Shown one piece after another: positions 34,542 through 44,813 of a stretch of 64,000 nucleotides of DNA. The stretch is from the NCBI RefSeq assembly GCF_016858125.1, contig NZ_CP064781.1, forward strand, positions 3,667,501-3,731,500, read 5' to 3'. Position 1 is the first letter of the stretch. Every line of letters begins with the position of its first letter. Both the position numbers and the translations under genes were made by a program. Source of the DNA: Azospira restricta. GTDB lineage: Bacteria; Pseudomonadota; Gammaproteobacteria; Burkholderiales; Rhodocyclaceae. The notes below the pieces were generated by a model that saw nothing but the letters and a program-made list of their open reading frames with translations, searched no databases and was not told the DNA's origin.

Positions 34542-35180
34542 CTAGGGCGAGATCAGCGCTGCCGGCTGCGGTCGCTCGGCAGCAAGCCGCACGCGCCCGC
34601 CGTCGAGGCTGAGCCGCCCCTCGGCGAACCAGCGCACGGCCAGCGGATAGACGAGGTGCTCCTGCTGCAGCACGCGCGCGGCCAATGTCGCCTCGTCGTC
34701 GGCATCGAGCACCGGCACCGCCGCCTGCACGACGACCGGGCCGTGGTCCAGCGCCGGGGTGACGAAATGCACCGTGCAGCCGTGGATGCGCACGCCCATC
34801 TCGAGCGCCTTCCGGTGCGTGTGCAGGCCCGGGAAGGCCGGCAGCAGCGACGGATGGATGTTGAGCAGGCGGCCCTCGTAGCGGCGCACGAAACCCTCGG
34901 TGAGGATGCGCATGAAGCCGGCGAGCACCACCAGGTCGGGCGCGTAGCCGTCGATGCAGGCGGCGAGCGCGGCATCGAAGGCCTCGCGCCCGGCGTAGGC
35001 CTGGTGGTCGACGACGGCGGTCGGCACGCCCTGCGCGGCGGCGGTTTCCAGCCCCCTGGCGTCGGGCCGGTTGCTGATCACGGCGGCGACGCGCACCGGC
35101 AGTTCGCCGCGGGCGACGGCGGCGAGCAGCGCCTCCATGTTGCTGCCGCGGCCGGAGATGAGGATGACAATGGACTTCAT
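34542..35180 (-). CDS. purN: Phosphoribosylglycinamide formyltransferase
   Basis: 212-aa folate-dependent GAR transformylase of purine synthesis. MKSIVILISGRGSNMEALL (phosphate loop), LAGFMRILTEGFVRRYEGRLLNIHPSLLPAFPGLHTH (catalytic Asn-His region) and GCTVHFVTPALDHGPVVVQ with the catalytic Asp are complete. ATG at 35180 lies 4 bp after the preceding gene and purN runs into the DUF3108 gene after 3 bp. Confidence 0.97.
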   Translation of the reverse strand: MKSIVILISGRGSNMEALLAAVARGELPVRVAAVISNRPDARGLETAAAQGVPTAVVDHQAYAGREAFDAALAACIDGYAPDLVVLAGFMRILTEGFVRRYEGRLLNIHPSLLPAFPGLHTHRKALEMGVRIHGCTVHFVTPALDHGPVVVQAAVPVLDADDEATLAARVLQQEHLVYPLAVRWFAEGRLSLDGGRVRLAAERPQPAALISP

Positions 35181-35184
35181 GGGC

Positions 35185-35910
35185 TTATCTGATGATGGCG
35201 GTGATGGCCCCGACCGGCAGGAAGACGGCCGAGGCGATGTTCTGGGTGAGCCGGGAGACCGCGCGGCCGTGCTTGTCGGCGACCACTTTCGCGAGCAGGT
35301 CGAGGAGGCCGACGATGCGGCCGAACTCGCGCTCGAACGACAGGTTGCGGTTGGCCGGGTCGAGTTCGTTGGAGAGCAGCAGCAGCTCGCCGTTCACCGA
35401 CTTCGCCGAGGCCAGCTTCCACATCGCGATTTCCAGGTTGCGGGCGCAATTGTAGAGCTTCTGCTCGTTCAGGTCGTCGAGGATGTAGAAATCGTCCTTG
35501 TCGTCGAAGGCCGCATGGACCATCGTCAGCAGCCCGGCCATCAGCGCCAGCACGCGGTCGCCGGCGTAGTCCTCGCGGAACGCCAGCATCGCCGCGGCGC
35601 CCTCGCGCTTGCCTTCGAGTTCGGGGAAGTCGAGCCGGCGCGACGCGAAGAGGCGGGCGACGGCCGGCTCGATGCCGGTCTGGCCGCTCTTCTTCCACTC
35701 CTTCGGATTGCGCCGGTAGAGCTTCTCGGCGAAGCGGCGGAGACCCGCCAGCACCTCGCCGCGGACGGTATCGATGATGCGGTCGACGTCGGTCTTCGCC
35801 AGGTATTTCGCATCGACCACGGTTTCCGTCCTGCCGCCGGCGCCCATCTTCGTCGCGCAGGCGGCGACGAACGGAAACAGGGGCAGAAGGATCAGCGCAC
35901 GACGATGCAT
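35185..35910 (-). CDS. Predicted lipoprotein of unknown function upstream of purN
   Basis: 241-aa protein starting MHRRALILLPLFPFVAACATK; the lipobox VAAC gives an acylated Cys at about residue 18. The mature part is mostly helical (VVDAKYLAKTDVDRIIDTVRG, RRFAEKLYRRNPKEWKKSG, YILDDLNEQKLYNCARNLEIAMWKLASAKSVNG, LSRLTQNIAS-type tail). ATG 35910 is preferred to an in-frame ATG 36 bp upstream because the signal sequence begins there. It is the first gene of the run to mscS. Conserved hypothetical of beta-proteobacteria in my reading; function unknown. Confidence 0.8.
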   Translation of the reverse strand: MHRRALILLPLFPFVAACATKMGAGGRTETVVDAKYLAKTDVDRIIDTVRGEVLAGLRRFAEKLYRRNPKEWKKSGQTGIEPAVARLFASRRLDFPELEGKREGAAAMLAFREDYAGDRVLALMAGLLTMVHAAFDDKDDFYILDDLNEQKLYNCARNLEIAMWKLASAKSVNGELLLLSNELDPANRNLSFEREFGRIVGLLDLLAKVVADKHGRAVSRLTQNIASAVFLPVGAITAIIR

Positions 35911-36018
35911 GCCGCATGATAGCACCCGCCCGCCGGAGCGCCCCACGGGCGGGACAGCCGGCGCCGGGCCGCGATCGTCCCCGTCCGCGGGAGCGGGGAT
36001 GGGAGAAAGCTCGTCGCC

Positions 36019-36666
36019 TCAGGCCGGGGTTTCGCCCTTGCGGTGCTGCCACCAGCCGTAGGCCACCGGCAGCAGCGAGACGACGATGATGCCGACGATG
36101 ACCACGGTCAGGTTCTGCTTGATCCACGGCACGTTGCCGAACCAGTAGCCGGCGAGCGTCAGCGAGGCGACCCAGAGCACGGCGCCGCCGACGTTGAAGG
36201 CGGTGAAGCGCGCATAGCCCATCGCGCCGATGCCGGCGACGAAGGGCGCGAAGGTGCGCAGCAGCGGCAGGAAGCGCGAGATCACCACCGTCTTGCCACC
36301 ATGCACCTCGTAGAACGCATGCGTCTTCTGCAGCGCCGCCTTGTTGAACAGGCGCGAGTTCTCCCAGTGGAAGACCTTCGGCCCGAGGTAGCGGCCGACA
36401 TGGTAATTGACTTGGTTGCCGAGCACCGCCGCGACGATCAGCGTCGCCATCAGGAGGCCGAGGTCCATGCCGCCGAGCGCGGCCAGCGCGCCGGCGACGA
36501 ACAGCAGCGAATCGCCGGGCAGGAAGGGCGTCACCACGAAGCCGGTCTCGGCGAAGATGATGAAGAACAGGATCGCGTAGATCCACGGCCCGTACTGCTG
36601 CACCAGCGTGGCGAGGTACTTGTCGAGGTGGAGCAGGATGTCGAAGAACTGGAGGAGCAGGTCCAT
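36019..36666 (-). CDS. dedA: DedA-family membrane protein
   Basis: 215-aa inner-membrane protein with about five helices. Family hallmarks: ETGFVVTPFLPGDSLLFVAGALA, GNQVNYHVGRYLGPKVF, and the G-K-x-x-V-I-S-R-F-L-P block (GGKTVVISRFLPLLRTFAPFVAGIGAM). Relatives move undecaprenyl phosphate or phospholipids across the membrane and affect polymyxin tolerance, which is notable given the PmrA-type region in the same window, but no PmrA box was seen here. The ATG at 36666 is chosen because it begins the family homology. Confidence 0.92.
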   Translation of the reverse strand: MDLLLQFFDILLHLDKYLATLVQQYGPWIYAILFFIIFAETGFVVTPFLPGDSLLFVAGALAALGGMDLGLLMATLIVAAVLGNQVNYHVGRYLGPKVFHWENSRLFNKAALQKTHAFYEVHGGKTVVISRFLPLLRTFAPFVAGIGAMGYARFTAFNVGGAVLWVASLTLAGYWFGNVPWIKQNLTVVIVGIIVVSLLPVAYGWWQHRKGETPA

Positions 36667-36746
36667 CGGGATCGGCGGGCGGGGCACGGGGGAGGGCCGC
36701 CATTCTACCCGATCCGACGCGGTGTTCGCCGGCGGACGGCAGCCGC

Positions 36747-36752
36747 TATACT
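36747..36752 (+). promoter_or_regulatory. -10 element immediately before the CorA-like gene
   Basis: TATACT (5/6) ends 6 bp before ATG 36759. This spacing would place the transcription start at or next to the start codon, i.e. a leaderless mRNA. No clear -35. Confidence 0.45.
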
Positions 36753-36758
36753 CCGCCC

Positions 36759-38390
36759 ATGACTCGCGCCGAGCAGACCGTCCGCCATTTCCGCCACACG
36801 CTGCTGTGGCCGCTGCAGTTGGAGGTCGCCGGCGACGATCGCCGGCAGCCATGGCTGCGGCTGGCCGACTGCCCGCCATGGCGGCGCGTCGAGGACGAAT
36901 TCACCGCTGACCCGGCCGAGTTCAAGGAACGGCACTACAAGGAATTCGTCACCTTCCTGCCCTACGTGCAGCGCTTCCTCTACGGCGAGAGCCGCTCGCC
37001 GCGTCGCGCCGCCGACGATCCGCCGAGCGACCCGCCGATGCAGGTGCTGCGCCGACACGACCTGGCCGCGATCCGCGCCGTGCTGCGCGAGGGCGAGGCG
37101 CCGGTGACGCTCGCCGTCGCCCACGTCGACCTCTACTTCTTCCGCGACCTCGACGTCGTGCTGCTGAACATCGAGCTGCACGCCGACGACCTGCCGCTGT
37201 CGACGGTCGAGGAGCTGCTCTACCGCTTCGGCCGCGCCTATCCGTCGGGCTGGGACGAACAGGGCAACGGCGTGCACAACCTGCATGCCGTCGAATTGCT
37301 CGGGCACGACGGCCAAGTGCTGGCGGTCTCGGATTCGGGCGCCCGCGACAAGTTCCTGCATTTCGTCTGCGCCCACCGCGCCCCCTGCCTCGCCGCGCAC
37401 TGGGCCTGGCTGCTGCGACCGCTGGCGCTCGACCACAGTGCCGACGAGGGCGCGCTGCGCTACCGCCTGATCGAATACCACCGCATGCCGGTGATGGCCT
37501 ACCTGGCGCTCGACGACCCGCGCGCGCTGGCGCGCGAGGATTTCATCCGCCTCGCGCTGATCTCGCACGTCCGCCCCGGCGACCCGCTGCCATGGACCGA
37601 CCCGGCGATCGTCGAGTTCGAGCGCCACTACTGCGACGACCGCTACTGGACCGACAGCGACGCCGGGCCGAACACCCGCTTCCTGTGCTCGGGGCCGGCG
37701 CTGCTGGTGGTCGGCGAGGCCGGCGACGCCTACTTCCGCGACCGCGAGCGGGGCATGCTGGCACAGTTCCGCCACCAGTACTTCCTGCTCTTCCTGATCG
37801 CCCATTTCCACCGCGCGGCGCTGCTGGTGTTCTCCGACCGCCTGGTCGACGCGATCAACGACCTCGACATCGGCGACGCCGACTCGGTACGCCGCTTCAA
37901 GCGGCGCATCCGCGCGGTATTCGCCACCTTCCTCCGCTTCACGCACCGCTACTGGTTCCACGAGCTCTCGGAGCGCGGCCAGGTGCAGTCGCTGTTCCGC
38001 CGCGCCGCCGGCCAGCTCGGCAACGACGCGCTGTTCGCCGAGGTCAAGGAGCAGATCCGCGACATGAGCCAGTACCTCGACAGCGACAGCCAGCGGCGGC
38101 AGTCGAACACCGTCGTGCGGCTGACCGTGGTCACCGTCTTCGGCCTGATCACCACCGTCGTCACCAGCTTCTTCGGCATGAACCTGCTGGCGCTCGCCGA
38201 CGTGCCGCTGGCCGAGAAGATCCACTATTTCATCATCGGCACCGTCGTGTTCACGGGGCTGGTGTTCTTCGCCATCGCCCGCTCGAAGCGCCTCTCCGAC
38301 TTCCTCGAGACGCTCTCCGACGAGCGCCTCGGCGTCTTCGCCAAGGCCGCCGCCTTCGCCGACGTACTGTTCGTGCGCCGGAAGCGATGA
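36759..38390 (+). CDS. CorA-like divalent cation transporter with large N-terminal domain
   Basis: 543-aa protein. A long cytosolic N-terminal domain (about 430 residues, beginning MTRAEQTVRHFRHTLLWPLQLE) is longer than the 240 residues of classical CorA. The C-terminal pair of helices contains the selectivity motif in TSFFGMNLLALADVP (GMN at the end of TM1) and a second helix FIIGTVVFTGLVFFAIA. The domain is therefore of the CorA/MIT type. Transported ion is not predictable (Mg, Co, Ni or Zn). A -10-like TATACT directly precedes the ATG. Confidence 0.88.
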   Translation: MTRAEQTVRHFRHTLLWPLQLEVAGDDRRQPWLRLADCPPWRRVEDEFTADPAEFKERHYKEFVTFLPYVQRFLYGESRSPRRAADDPPSDPPMQVLRRHDLAAIRAVLREGEAPVTLAVAHVDLYFFRDLDVVLLNIELHADDLPLSTVEELLYRFGRAYPSGWDEQGNGVHNLHAVELLGHDGQVLAVSDSGARDKFLHFVCAHRAPCLAAHWAWLLRPLALDHSADEGALRYRLIEYHRMPVMAYLALDDPRALAREDFIRLALISHVRPGDPLPWTDPAIVEFERHYCDDRYWTDSDAGPNTRFLCSGPALLVVGEAGDAYFRDRERGMLAQFRHQYFLLFLIAHFHRAALLVFSDRLVDAINDLDIGDADSVRRFKRRIRAVFATFLRFTHRYWFHELSERGQVQSLFRRAAGQLGNDALFAEVKEQIRDMSQYLDSDSQRRQSNTVVRLTVVTVFGLITTVVTSFFGMNLLALADVPLAEKIHYFIIGTVVFTGLVFFAIARSKRLSDFLETLSDERLGVFAKAAAFADVLFVRRKR

Positions 38391-38460
38391 ACGCCGCCAT
38401 CACCTCGCGCCCTACGGCACAATCCGGGATAATGCCGCCTTCGCCTTCCTCCGGCCGGCC

Positions 38461-40302
38461 ATGCCCGTCATCCGCCAACTTCCCGACCTCCTGATCAGCC
38501 AGACCGCCGCCGGCGAGGTGGTCGAACGCCCCGCCTCGGTGTTGAAGGAACTGCTCGAAAACGCGATCGACGCCGGCGCGACGGCGGTGCAGATCGCGCT
38601 CGAAGAGGGCGGCGTCAAGCTGATCCGCATCGCCGACGACGGCTGCGGCATCGACCGCGACCAGCTGGCGCTGGCGCCGACCCGGCACGCGACCTCGAAG
38701 ATCGCCTCGCTCGAGGACCTCGAGCGGGTGGCGACGATGGGCTTCCGCGGCGAGGCGCTGGCCTCGATCGCCGCCGTCGCCCGCATCACGCTGACCAGCC
38801 GCGCCGCCGGTGCGCCGCACGCCTGGCGGCTCGCCGGCGAGCCGGGCGCGGCGCCCGAACCGGCAGCGCTGATCGCCGGCACCGTGGTCGAGATGCGCGA
38901 CCTCTACTACAACACGCCGGCGCGGCGGAAGTTCCTGAAGGCCGAGGGCACCGAGTTCGCGCACTGTGCGGAAGCGGTGAAGCGCATCGCGCTCGCCCAC
39001 CCCGGCATCGCCTTCACGCTCACCCACAACGGCCGCGTCTCGCTGCAGCTGCCGCGCGCCGACGCGCGCCGCCGCGCGGCGGCGATCCTCGGCGACGACT
39101 TCCTCGCCGACGCGCGCGAGGTGGCGGCCGCGGCCGGCCCGCTGCGCCTGTCCGGCATCGCCGCGCTGCCGGCGCACGCCCGCGCCCGCGGCGACGCCCA
39201 GTACTGCTACGTGAACGGCCGCTTCGTACGCGACAAGGTGCTCGCCCACGCGCTGCGCGAGGCCTACCAGGACATGCTGCACGGCAGCCGCTACCCGGCC
39301 TACTGCCTGTTTCTCGAACTCGACCCGGCGGCGGTCGACGTGAACGTGCACCCGGCGAAGACCGAGGTCCGCTTCCGCGACTCGCGCGCGATCCACCAGT
39401 TCGTCTACCACGCGGTGAACAAGGCGCTGTCGGCGCCGCTCGGCGGGCTGGCGGCGGGCGCGGAGAGCAGCGCCGGCAGGCCCCTGGCGGCCGTCCCCGA
39501 CGCGGCTCCGGCGACACCTGCGGCACCCGCCCCGGCCGCACCGATCTACGTGCCGCCGCGGCAGGCCTCGCTGCTCGCCGCCGAACCGGCGGTGCGCGCC
39601 TACACCGACTTCATCGCCGCCGCGCGGCCGTTGGCGGCGCAGACCTTCGCCGACGCGCCGCGCTTCGCGCCGGCGGCAAGCGCTACCGCGACTGCAAGCG
39701 AGCCGCCGCCGGCCGGCATGCCGCTGCTCGGCTACGCGCTGGCGCAGCTGCACGGCGTCTACATCCTCGCGCAGAACGCCACCGGCCTGGTCGTCGTCGA
39801 CATGCATGCGGCGCACGAGCGCATCCTCTACGAGAAGCTGAAGACCGCCGTCGACGCGCACGCGATCGCGACGCAGGCGCTGCTGATCCCGGCGGTGTTC
39901 GCCGCCAGCGCGTTCGAGGTCGCCGCGGTCGAGGAACAGGCCGACGCGCTCGCCGCGCTCGGCTTCGAGCTCGCCGTCGTCGGCCCGGCGCAGCTCGCCG
40001 TGCGCGCGGTGCCGGCGCTGCTGCAGGCCGGCGACCCGGCGGCGCTGGCGAAAGCGCTGCTCGCCGAGCTGCGCGAGCACGGCGCGACGCAGCTGATGAC
40101 CGCGCGCCGCAACGAACTGCTGGCGACGATGGCCTGCCACGGTGCGGTGCGCGCCCGCCGCCAGCTGTCGCTGCCTGAAATGAACGCGCTCTTGCGCCAG
40201 ATGGAGGAGACCGAGCGCGCCGACCAGTGCAACCACGGCCGGCCGACCTGGGTGCAGCTGTCGATGGACGAGCTCGACCGGCTCTTCCTGCGCGGCCGAT
40301 GA
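38461..40302 (+). CDS. mutL: DNA mismatch repair protein MutL (endonuclease-type)
   Basis: 613-aa protein. The GHKL ATPase reads [49 protein letters not shown] and [11 protein letters not shown] Pro/Ala-rich linker (residues 340-415) leads to the C-terminal dimer domain, which has [12 protein letters not shown] (the DxHAxxExxxxE nuclease motif), ACHGAVRA and CNHGRPTW (CPHGRP-type). MutL of E. coli lacks this nuclease motif, so here MutL is probably a nicking endonuclease and no MutH is required. GATAAT (38425-38430) is a likely -10. It is coupled to miaA by ATGA. Confidence 0.96.
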   Translation: MPVIRQLPDLLISQTAAGEVVERPASVLKELLENAIDAGATAVQIALEEGGVKLIRIADDGCGIDRDQLALAPTRHATSKIASLEDLERVATMGFRGEALASIAAVARITLTSRAAGAPHAWRLAGEPGAAPEPAALIAGTVVEMRDLYYNTPARRKFLKAEGTEFAHCAEAVKRIALAHPGIAFTLTHNGRVSLQLPRADARRRAAAILGDDFLADAREVAAAAGPLRLSGIAALPAHARARGDAQYCYVNGRFVRDKVLAHALREAYQDMLHGSRYPAYCLFLELDPAAVDVNVHPAKTEVRFRDSRAIHQFVYHAVNKALSAPLGGLAAGAESSAGRPLAAVPDAAPATPAAPAPAAPIYVPPRQASLLAAEPAVRAYTDFIAAARPLAAQTFADAPRFAPAASATATASEPPPAGMPLLGYALAQLHGVYILAQNATGLVVVDMHAAHERILYEKLKTAVDAHAIATQALLIPAVFAASAFEVAAVEEQADALAALGFELAVVGPAQLAVRAVPALLQAGDPAALAKALLAELREHGATQLMTARRNELLATMACHGAVRARRQLSLPEMNALLRQMEETERADQCNHGRPTWVQLSMDELDRLFLRGR

Positions 40303-41255
40303 GCGCCGCCGCGCCGCTGCCCCCCGCGATCCTGCTGCTGGGCCCGACCGCGTCGGGCAAGACCGCGGCCGCGCTGGCGCTGGCCGACCGTTTCCCGGTC
40401 GCGCTGATCTCGGTCGACTCGGCGCTGGTCTATCGCGACATGGACATCGGCACCGCCAAGCCCGACCGCGACACGCTGGCGCGCTACCCGCACGCCCTGG
40501 TGGACGTGATCTCGCCGGAGGAAAGCTACTCCGCCGCGCGCTTCCGCAGCGAGGCGCTGGCGGCGATGGACGCCGCGCGCGCCGCCGGCAAGGTGCCGCT
40601 CTTGGTCGGCGGCACGATGCTCTACTACAAGGCGCTGCTCAGCGGCCTCGCCGATCTGCCGCAGGCCGACCCGGCGCTGCGTGCCGAACTCGACGCCGAG
40701 GCCGCCCGCCGCGGCTGGCCGGCGCTGCACGCCGAGCTCGCCCGGCACGATCCGGAAACGGCGGCGCGGCTCGCGCCGAACGATTCGCAGCGTCTGCAGC
40801 GCGCGCTCGAGATCCTGCGCTTGACCGGCCGGCCGATGTCGGCGCTGCTCGCCGAGGCCGCCGCCGACGGCCCGCCGCCGTGGCACTTCCTGTCGCTCGG
40901 CCTGCTGCCGTCGAATCGCTCCGTGCTGCACGCGCGCATTGCCGAGCGCTTCGACGCGATGCTCGCCGCCGGGCTGGAGGACGAGCTTGCGTGGCTGCGC
41001 AGCAAGTACCGGCTCACCCCGGAGCTGCCGTCGATGCGCTGCGTCGGCTACCGCCAGATGTGGGAGGCGCAGGACGGGCTGATCCCGCGCGGCGAGCTGC
41101 GCGAGCGCGGCATCTACGCGACGCGGCAGCTGGCCAAGCGCCAGATCACCTGGCTTTCCAACTCGCTCGACTGCGAGCGCTTCGACTGCCTCGCCGGCGA
41201 CCTCGTCGGCCGGCTCGTCGACCGCGTCGCCGGCTGGCTCGGCGCGCGCGCGTAA
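40299..41255 (+). CDS. miaA: tRNA dimethylallyltransferase
   Basis: 318-aa enzyme that prenylates A37 of tRNAs reading UNN codons. P-loop [33 protein letters not shown], the [14 protein letters not shown] block, [15 protein letters not shown], and the C-terminal [11 protein letters not shown] with [11 protein letters not shown] are all family hallmarks. Its ATG overlaps the mutL stop; mutL-miaA adjacency is the usual order. Confidence 0.97.
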   Translation: MSAAAPLPPAILLLGPTASGKTAAALALADRFPVALISVDSALVYRDMDIGTAKPDRDTLARYPHALVDVISPEESYSAARFRSEALAAMDAARAAGKVPLLVGGTMLYYKALLSGLADLPQADPALRAELDAEAARRGWPALHAELARHDPETAARLAPNDSQRLQRALEILRLTGRPMSALLAEAAADGPPPWHFLSLGLLPSNRSVLHARIAERFDAMLAAGLEDELAWLRSKYRLTPELPSMRCVGYRQMWEAQDGLIPRGELRERGIYATRQLAKRQITWLSNSLDCERFDCLAGDLVGRLVDRVAGWLGARA

Positions 41256-41274
41256 TCGCGCACCCGGCCGCCGC

Positions 41275-42621
41275 TCAGCGGCGGAACGCGTCGGCGGCGA
41301 TGCCGTGCCGCGCCAGCTTGTCGTACAGCGTCTTCTTCGGCAGCTGCAACAGGTCCGCCGCGCGCGCGACGTTGCCGGCGCACTGCTGCAGCGCGTTCTC
41401 GATGATTGACCGCTCGGCGCGCTCGACCTGCGCGGCGAGCGCCGGCGAGGCCTCGCCGGCGGCTTGCGCGAAGCCGTCGGGCAGGCCCAGGCAGAGGCGG
41501 TCGGCGACGTTCTTCAGCTCGCGCACGTTGCCTGGCCAGTCGTGGGCCTGCCAGCGCAGCAGGTCGGCGGCGCCCCACTCCGGCGCCGGCCGGCCGTAGC
41601 GCTGCGCCGCCTGGTGCAGGAAGTAGCCCATCAGCAGCGGCAGGTCCTCCTTGCGCTCGCGCAGCGGCGGCAGGTCGAGGCTGGCGACGTTCAGCCGGTA
41701 GTAGAGGTCGGCGCGGAAGCGGCCGGCCGCCGACAGCTCGGCGAGGTTCTCCTTGGTCGCCGCCAGCACGCGGCAGTCGACCGGCACCGCGGCGTTGCCG
41801 CCGAGGCGCTCGACGACGCGCTCCTGCAGCACGCGCAGGAGCTTCGCCTGCAAGGCGAGCGGCATGCTCTCGATCTCGTCGAGGAACAGCGTGCCGCCGC
41901 TGGCGTACTCGACCTTGCCGATGCGCCGCTTGCCGGCGCCGGTGAAGGCGCCGGCCTCGTGGCCGAACATCTCGCTCTCGAACACGCTCTCCGGCAGCGC
42001 CGCGCAGTTGATCGCGACGAAGGGCCCGCGGCGGCCGCTGGCAGCGTGGATGGCGCGGGCGACGACCTCCTTGCCGCAACCGGTCTCGCCGTTGATCAGG
42101 ATGTCGACGTCGGTCGCCGCCAGCGCGGCGATCAGCCGGCGCACCGCGACCATGCCCGGCGACTGGCCGATCACCGGCACCTCGCCGTGCTCGTCCAGGC
42201 GCTCGCGCAGGCGGCGGTTCTCCAGCAGCAGCGCGCGCTTCTCCAGCGCCTGCTGCACGACCTTGGTCAGGCGCTCGGCGGCGAACGGCTTCTCGATGAA
42301 GTCGTGCGCGCCCTCGCGCATCGCCTGCACCGCCATCGCCACGTCGCCGTGGCCGGTGACCAGCACCACCGGCAGCTCGCGGTCGCGCTGGCGCAGCTCG
42401 CGCAGCAGCGCCAGTCCGTCGCGGCCGGGCAGGCGCACGTCGCTGACGACGACGCCGGGCAGCTCGCGGGCGAACGCGGCGAGCGCACCTTCGGCGTCGG
42501 CGAAGGCGCGCACCGGCAGGCCGGCAATGGCCAGCGTCTGCTCGCAGCCGCGGCGCACGTCGGGGTCGTCCTCGACCAGGAAGACCGGCAGCCGGCCGTA
42601 GCCGGCGGACTCAGCGGCCAT
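41275..42621 (-). CDS. Sigma-54-dependent response regulator, DctD/NtrC type
   Basis: 448-aa activator. Receiver with Asp61 ([14 protein letters not shown]) and Lys in FIEKPF; AAA+ domain with [14 protein letters not shown] (Walker A), the sigma-54-contacting GAFTGA in [29 protein letters not shown] (Walker B) and the sensor [10 protein letters not shown]-terminal Fis-type HTH ([32 protein letters not shown]). ATG 42621. It overlaps the tautomerase gene by 11 bp and is the last gene of a nine-gene run. It is the obvious activator for the sigma-54 promoter at 50812-50827. Confidence 0.93.
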   Translation of the reverse strand: MAAESAGYGRLPVFLVEDDPDVRRGCEQTLAIAGLPVRAFADAEGALAAFARELPGVVVSDVRLPGRDGLALLRELRQRDRELPVVLVTGHGDVAMAVQAMREGAHDFIEKPFAAERLTKVVQQALEKRALLLENRRLRERLDEHGEVPVIGQSPGMVAVRRLIAALAATDVDILINGETGCGKEVVARAIHAASGRRGPFVAINCAALPESVFESEMFGHEAGAFTGAGKRRIGKVEYASGGTLFLDEIESMPLALQAKLLRVLQERVVERLGGNAAVPVDCRVLAATKENLAELSAAGRFRADLYYRLNVASLDLPPLRERKEDLPLLMGYFLHQAAQRYGRPAPEWGAADLLRWQAHDWPGNVRELKNVADRLCLGLPDGFAQAAGEASPALAAQVERAERSIIENALQQCAGNVARAADLLQLPKKTLYDKLARHGIAADAFRR

Positions 42622-42976
42622 TGCGCACCTCCTTGGCGTAGCTGGCGGCGTCGATGTCGACGATCTCGACCGACAGCTGCAGCTCGGCCCCCGGCGGCGG
42701 CGCGCAGGCGTCGGCGAGCGCCGCCAGCACCGCCTCGGCGAGCGCCCGCTTGGCGCCGGGCGGCCGCCCGGAGAGCAGCGCGACGCGGACATGGGCGAAG
42801 GCGCGCGGCGCCGCCTCGACGCCGACGCACCACTGGTCGAGGAGCAGCGCGCGGCTCTTCAGGTCGCTCTCGGCGAACAGGCTGGAGGCGAGGAGCGCAC
42901 GGTTCAGCCGCGGCAGTATGTCGGGCGCCAGATGGGGGGCGAGGTTGTCGGTGTATTCGAGGGTCAGATGAGGCAT
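42611..42976 (-). CDS. 5-carboxymethyl-2-hydroxymuconate isomerase-like tautomerase
   Basis: 121-aa protein MPHLTLEYTDNLAP... with the catalytic Pro exposed after Met removal, as in the CHMI/HpcD branch of the tautomerase superfamily; the block ALLLDQWCVGVEAAPRAFAHVRVALLSGRPPGAKRALAE is typical. The enzymes isomerise muconate-type ring-cleavage products. It sits between the DctB-like kinase (13-bp overlap) and DctD-like regulator (11-bp overlap), an unusual place for a catabolic enzyme. Confidence 0.85.
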   Translation of the reverse strand: MPHLTLEYTDNLAPHLAPDILPRLNRALLASSLFAESDLKSRALLLDQWCVGVEAAPRAFAHVRVALLSGRPPGAKRALAEAVLAALADACAPPPGAELQLSVEIVDIDAASYAKEVRNGR

Positions 42977-44802
42977 GGGGCGTCTCCGCAGGCAGTCGAG
43001 TCGAGCAGCAGCGCGAATTCGGCGCCGCTGCCGTCGAGGTTCTTCGCTTCCAGCCGGCCGCCGAAGCCCTCGACGATGGCCAGCGAGATCGCCAGCCCGA
43101 GGCCCAGACCTTCGCCGGCCGGCTTGGTGGTGTAGAAGGGTTCGAACAGGTGCGGCAGCGCGTCGGCCGGAATCCCGGGGCCATTGTCGCGCACCGCGAT
43201 GCGTACGCGCCCGCCCTCCTCGGCGACGCGCAGCTCGAGGCGCGGCTCGTCGTGGCCGGAGACCGCGTCGAGCCCGTTGCGCAGCAGGTTGACCAGCACC
43301 TGCTCGAGGCGCACCGCCTCGGCGACGACGTAGCGTCCGCTGCGCACGGCGCTGCCGTCGATCGTCGCGCCGAGCTCGCGCCGACGCGGCTCGACGATCA
43401 GCAGCGCGTTGGCCAGCGCGTTGTCCACCGGCACCGGCCCCAGCGCCTCCGGCGCCTTGCGCGCGAACGACTTGAGCTGGGTGACGATGGTCCCGAGGCG
43501 GCCGGTGAGCTGGCTGATCGTCTGCAGGTTCTCGCGCACCTCGCCGAGGCGGCCGAGGTCGAGCAGCGCGACGGCGTTGTCGGAGAAGGTATGCAGCGCG
43601 GCGAGCGGCTGGTTCAGCTCGTGGCTCATGCCAGCCGACATCTGGCCGAGCACGGCGAGCTTGCCGGTCTGCACCGCGGCATCGCGGGTGCGGCGCAGGA
43701 TCGCCTCGGTGCGTTCGAGCTCGGCGACCTTCGCCGACAGGTCGGCGGTGCGCTCGGCGATGCGCGCCTCCAGCTCGTGGTGCGCGCGCCGGCGCTCCTC
43801 CTCGCGCCGCCGGCGCAGGCGCAGGTGTGCGGCGACGGCGGCGGCGAAGGCGCTCGCGAAGCCGGCGGCGACGCCGGCGACCAGCGCCGTGACGCGCGCT
43901 TCCGCCGGATCCGACAGCAGCACCAGCGACCAGCCGAGATGGCCGACCGGCTGCGCCTGCACCAGGCGCTCGTTCTGCCGCCCGTCGGGCAGCGCCAGCG
44001 GCACCGGCCCGCCGCCGCTGCGGCGCAGGTCGCTGCCCGGCGCCAGCGGCGACAGCGGATGGCTGCCGTACTGCCGCTGCTCGACCAGCCGCGCGCGCGT
44101 TTCCGCGTCGAGCGGCGCGAGCGCCCGGTAGCGCCAGTCGGGCAGCGAGGAGAGGAAGACGATGCCGGCGGCGTCGGCCAGCATCACCGTGTCACCGCTC
44201 TTCGCCAGCGCCTGCTCGAAGGCCTCCAGCCCGACCTTGACGGCGACGACGCCGCGCACCTGGCCACCCAGGCGCACCGGCGCGGCGAGGAAGTAGCCGG
44301 GCTCGCCGGTGGTCGCACCGACCGCGTAGAAGCGGCCCAGCCGGCCGGCCAGCGCCTCGCGGAAATAGGGCCGGAAGGCGTAGTTCTGGCCGACGAAGCT
44401 CTGCGGCAGGTACCAGTTGCTCGCCGCCAACGTGTTGCCGTCGCGGTCGATCAGGTAGGCGGCGGCGACGCCGGCCTCGCCCTGCACCGTCTCCAGGTAG
44501 CGGTTCGCCGCCGCCCGCCGCGCCGCATCGGACGGACTGGCGAGCAGCGCCGCGAGGTCGCGCTCGAGCACCAGCAGCCCGGGCAGCGATTCGTAGCGGG
44601 TCAGCGTCGCCTCCAGCGACAGCGCGTAGAAGTTGAGGCGCTGCCGCGCCAGCGTGCGTTGCGCCTCCAGGCTCAGCGCGAAGGCGACGAAGTAGACGAG
44701 GACGCCGACGACGACGCAGCCGGCCAGCGCCAGCCCGATGCGGCGCAGGTCGGTGCGCGAGAAGGAGAAGCGCAGCGCGCTCGCCGGGGGCATCAGGGTC
44801 AT
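42964..44802 (-). CDS. Sensor histidine kinase, DctB-like (dCache periplasmic domain)
   Basis: 612-aa kinase. Two membrane helices (about 20-44 and 308-332) flank a large periplasmic domain with the PAS-like pair pattern YLIDRDGNTLAASNWYLPQSFVGQNYAFRPYFREAL, as in DctB. A coiled-coil linker (HHELEARIAERTADLSAKVAELE) leads to the H box AGMSHELNQPLAALHTFSDNA and the ATPase motifs NLLRNGLDAVSG, DNGPGIP, GEGLGLGLAIS. Genes overlap on both sides. Ligand: DctB relatives sense C4-dicarboxylates, but this operon imports through an ABC transporter, so another acid is likely. Confidence 0.92.
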   Translation of the reverse strand: MTLMPPASALRFSFSRTDLRRIGLALAGCVVVGVLVYFVAFALSLEAQRTLARQRLNFYALSLEATLTRYESLPGLLVLERDLAALLASPSDAARRAAANRYLETVQGEAGVAAAYLIDRDGNTLAASNWYLPQSFVGQNYAFRPYFREALAGRLGRFYAVGATTGEPGYFLAAPVRLGGQVRGVVAVKVGLEAFEQALAKSGDTVMLADAAGIVFLSSLPDWRYRALAPLDAETRARLVEQRQYGSHPLSPLAPGSDLRRSGGGPVPLALPDGRQNERLVQAQPVGHLGWSLVLLSDPAEARVTALVAGVAAGFASAFAAAVAAHLRLRRRREEERRRAHHELEARIAERTADLSAKVAELERTEAILRRTRDAAVQTGKLAVLGQMSAGMSHELNQPLAALHTFSDNAVALLDLGRLGEVRENLQTISQLTGRLGTIVTQLKSFARKAPEALGPVPVDNALANALLIVEPRRRELGATIDGSAVRSGRYVVAEAVRLEQVLVNLLRNGLDAVSGHDEPRLELRVAEEGGRVRIAVRDNGPGIPADALPHLFEPFYTTKPAGEGLGLGLAISLAIVEGFGGRLEAKNLDGSGAEFALLLDSTACGDAPCLI

Positions 44803-44813
44803 CGTCGGCGGGC

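Noticed and set aside
43858..44802. C4-dicarboxylate (dct) transport locus
   Set aside because: Kinase and regulator are DctBD-like, but no DctA or DctPQM gene is present; the operon encodes a NitT/TauT-type ABC importer, so the symbols were left blank.
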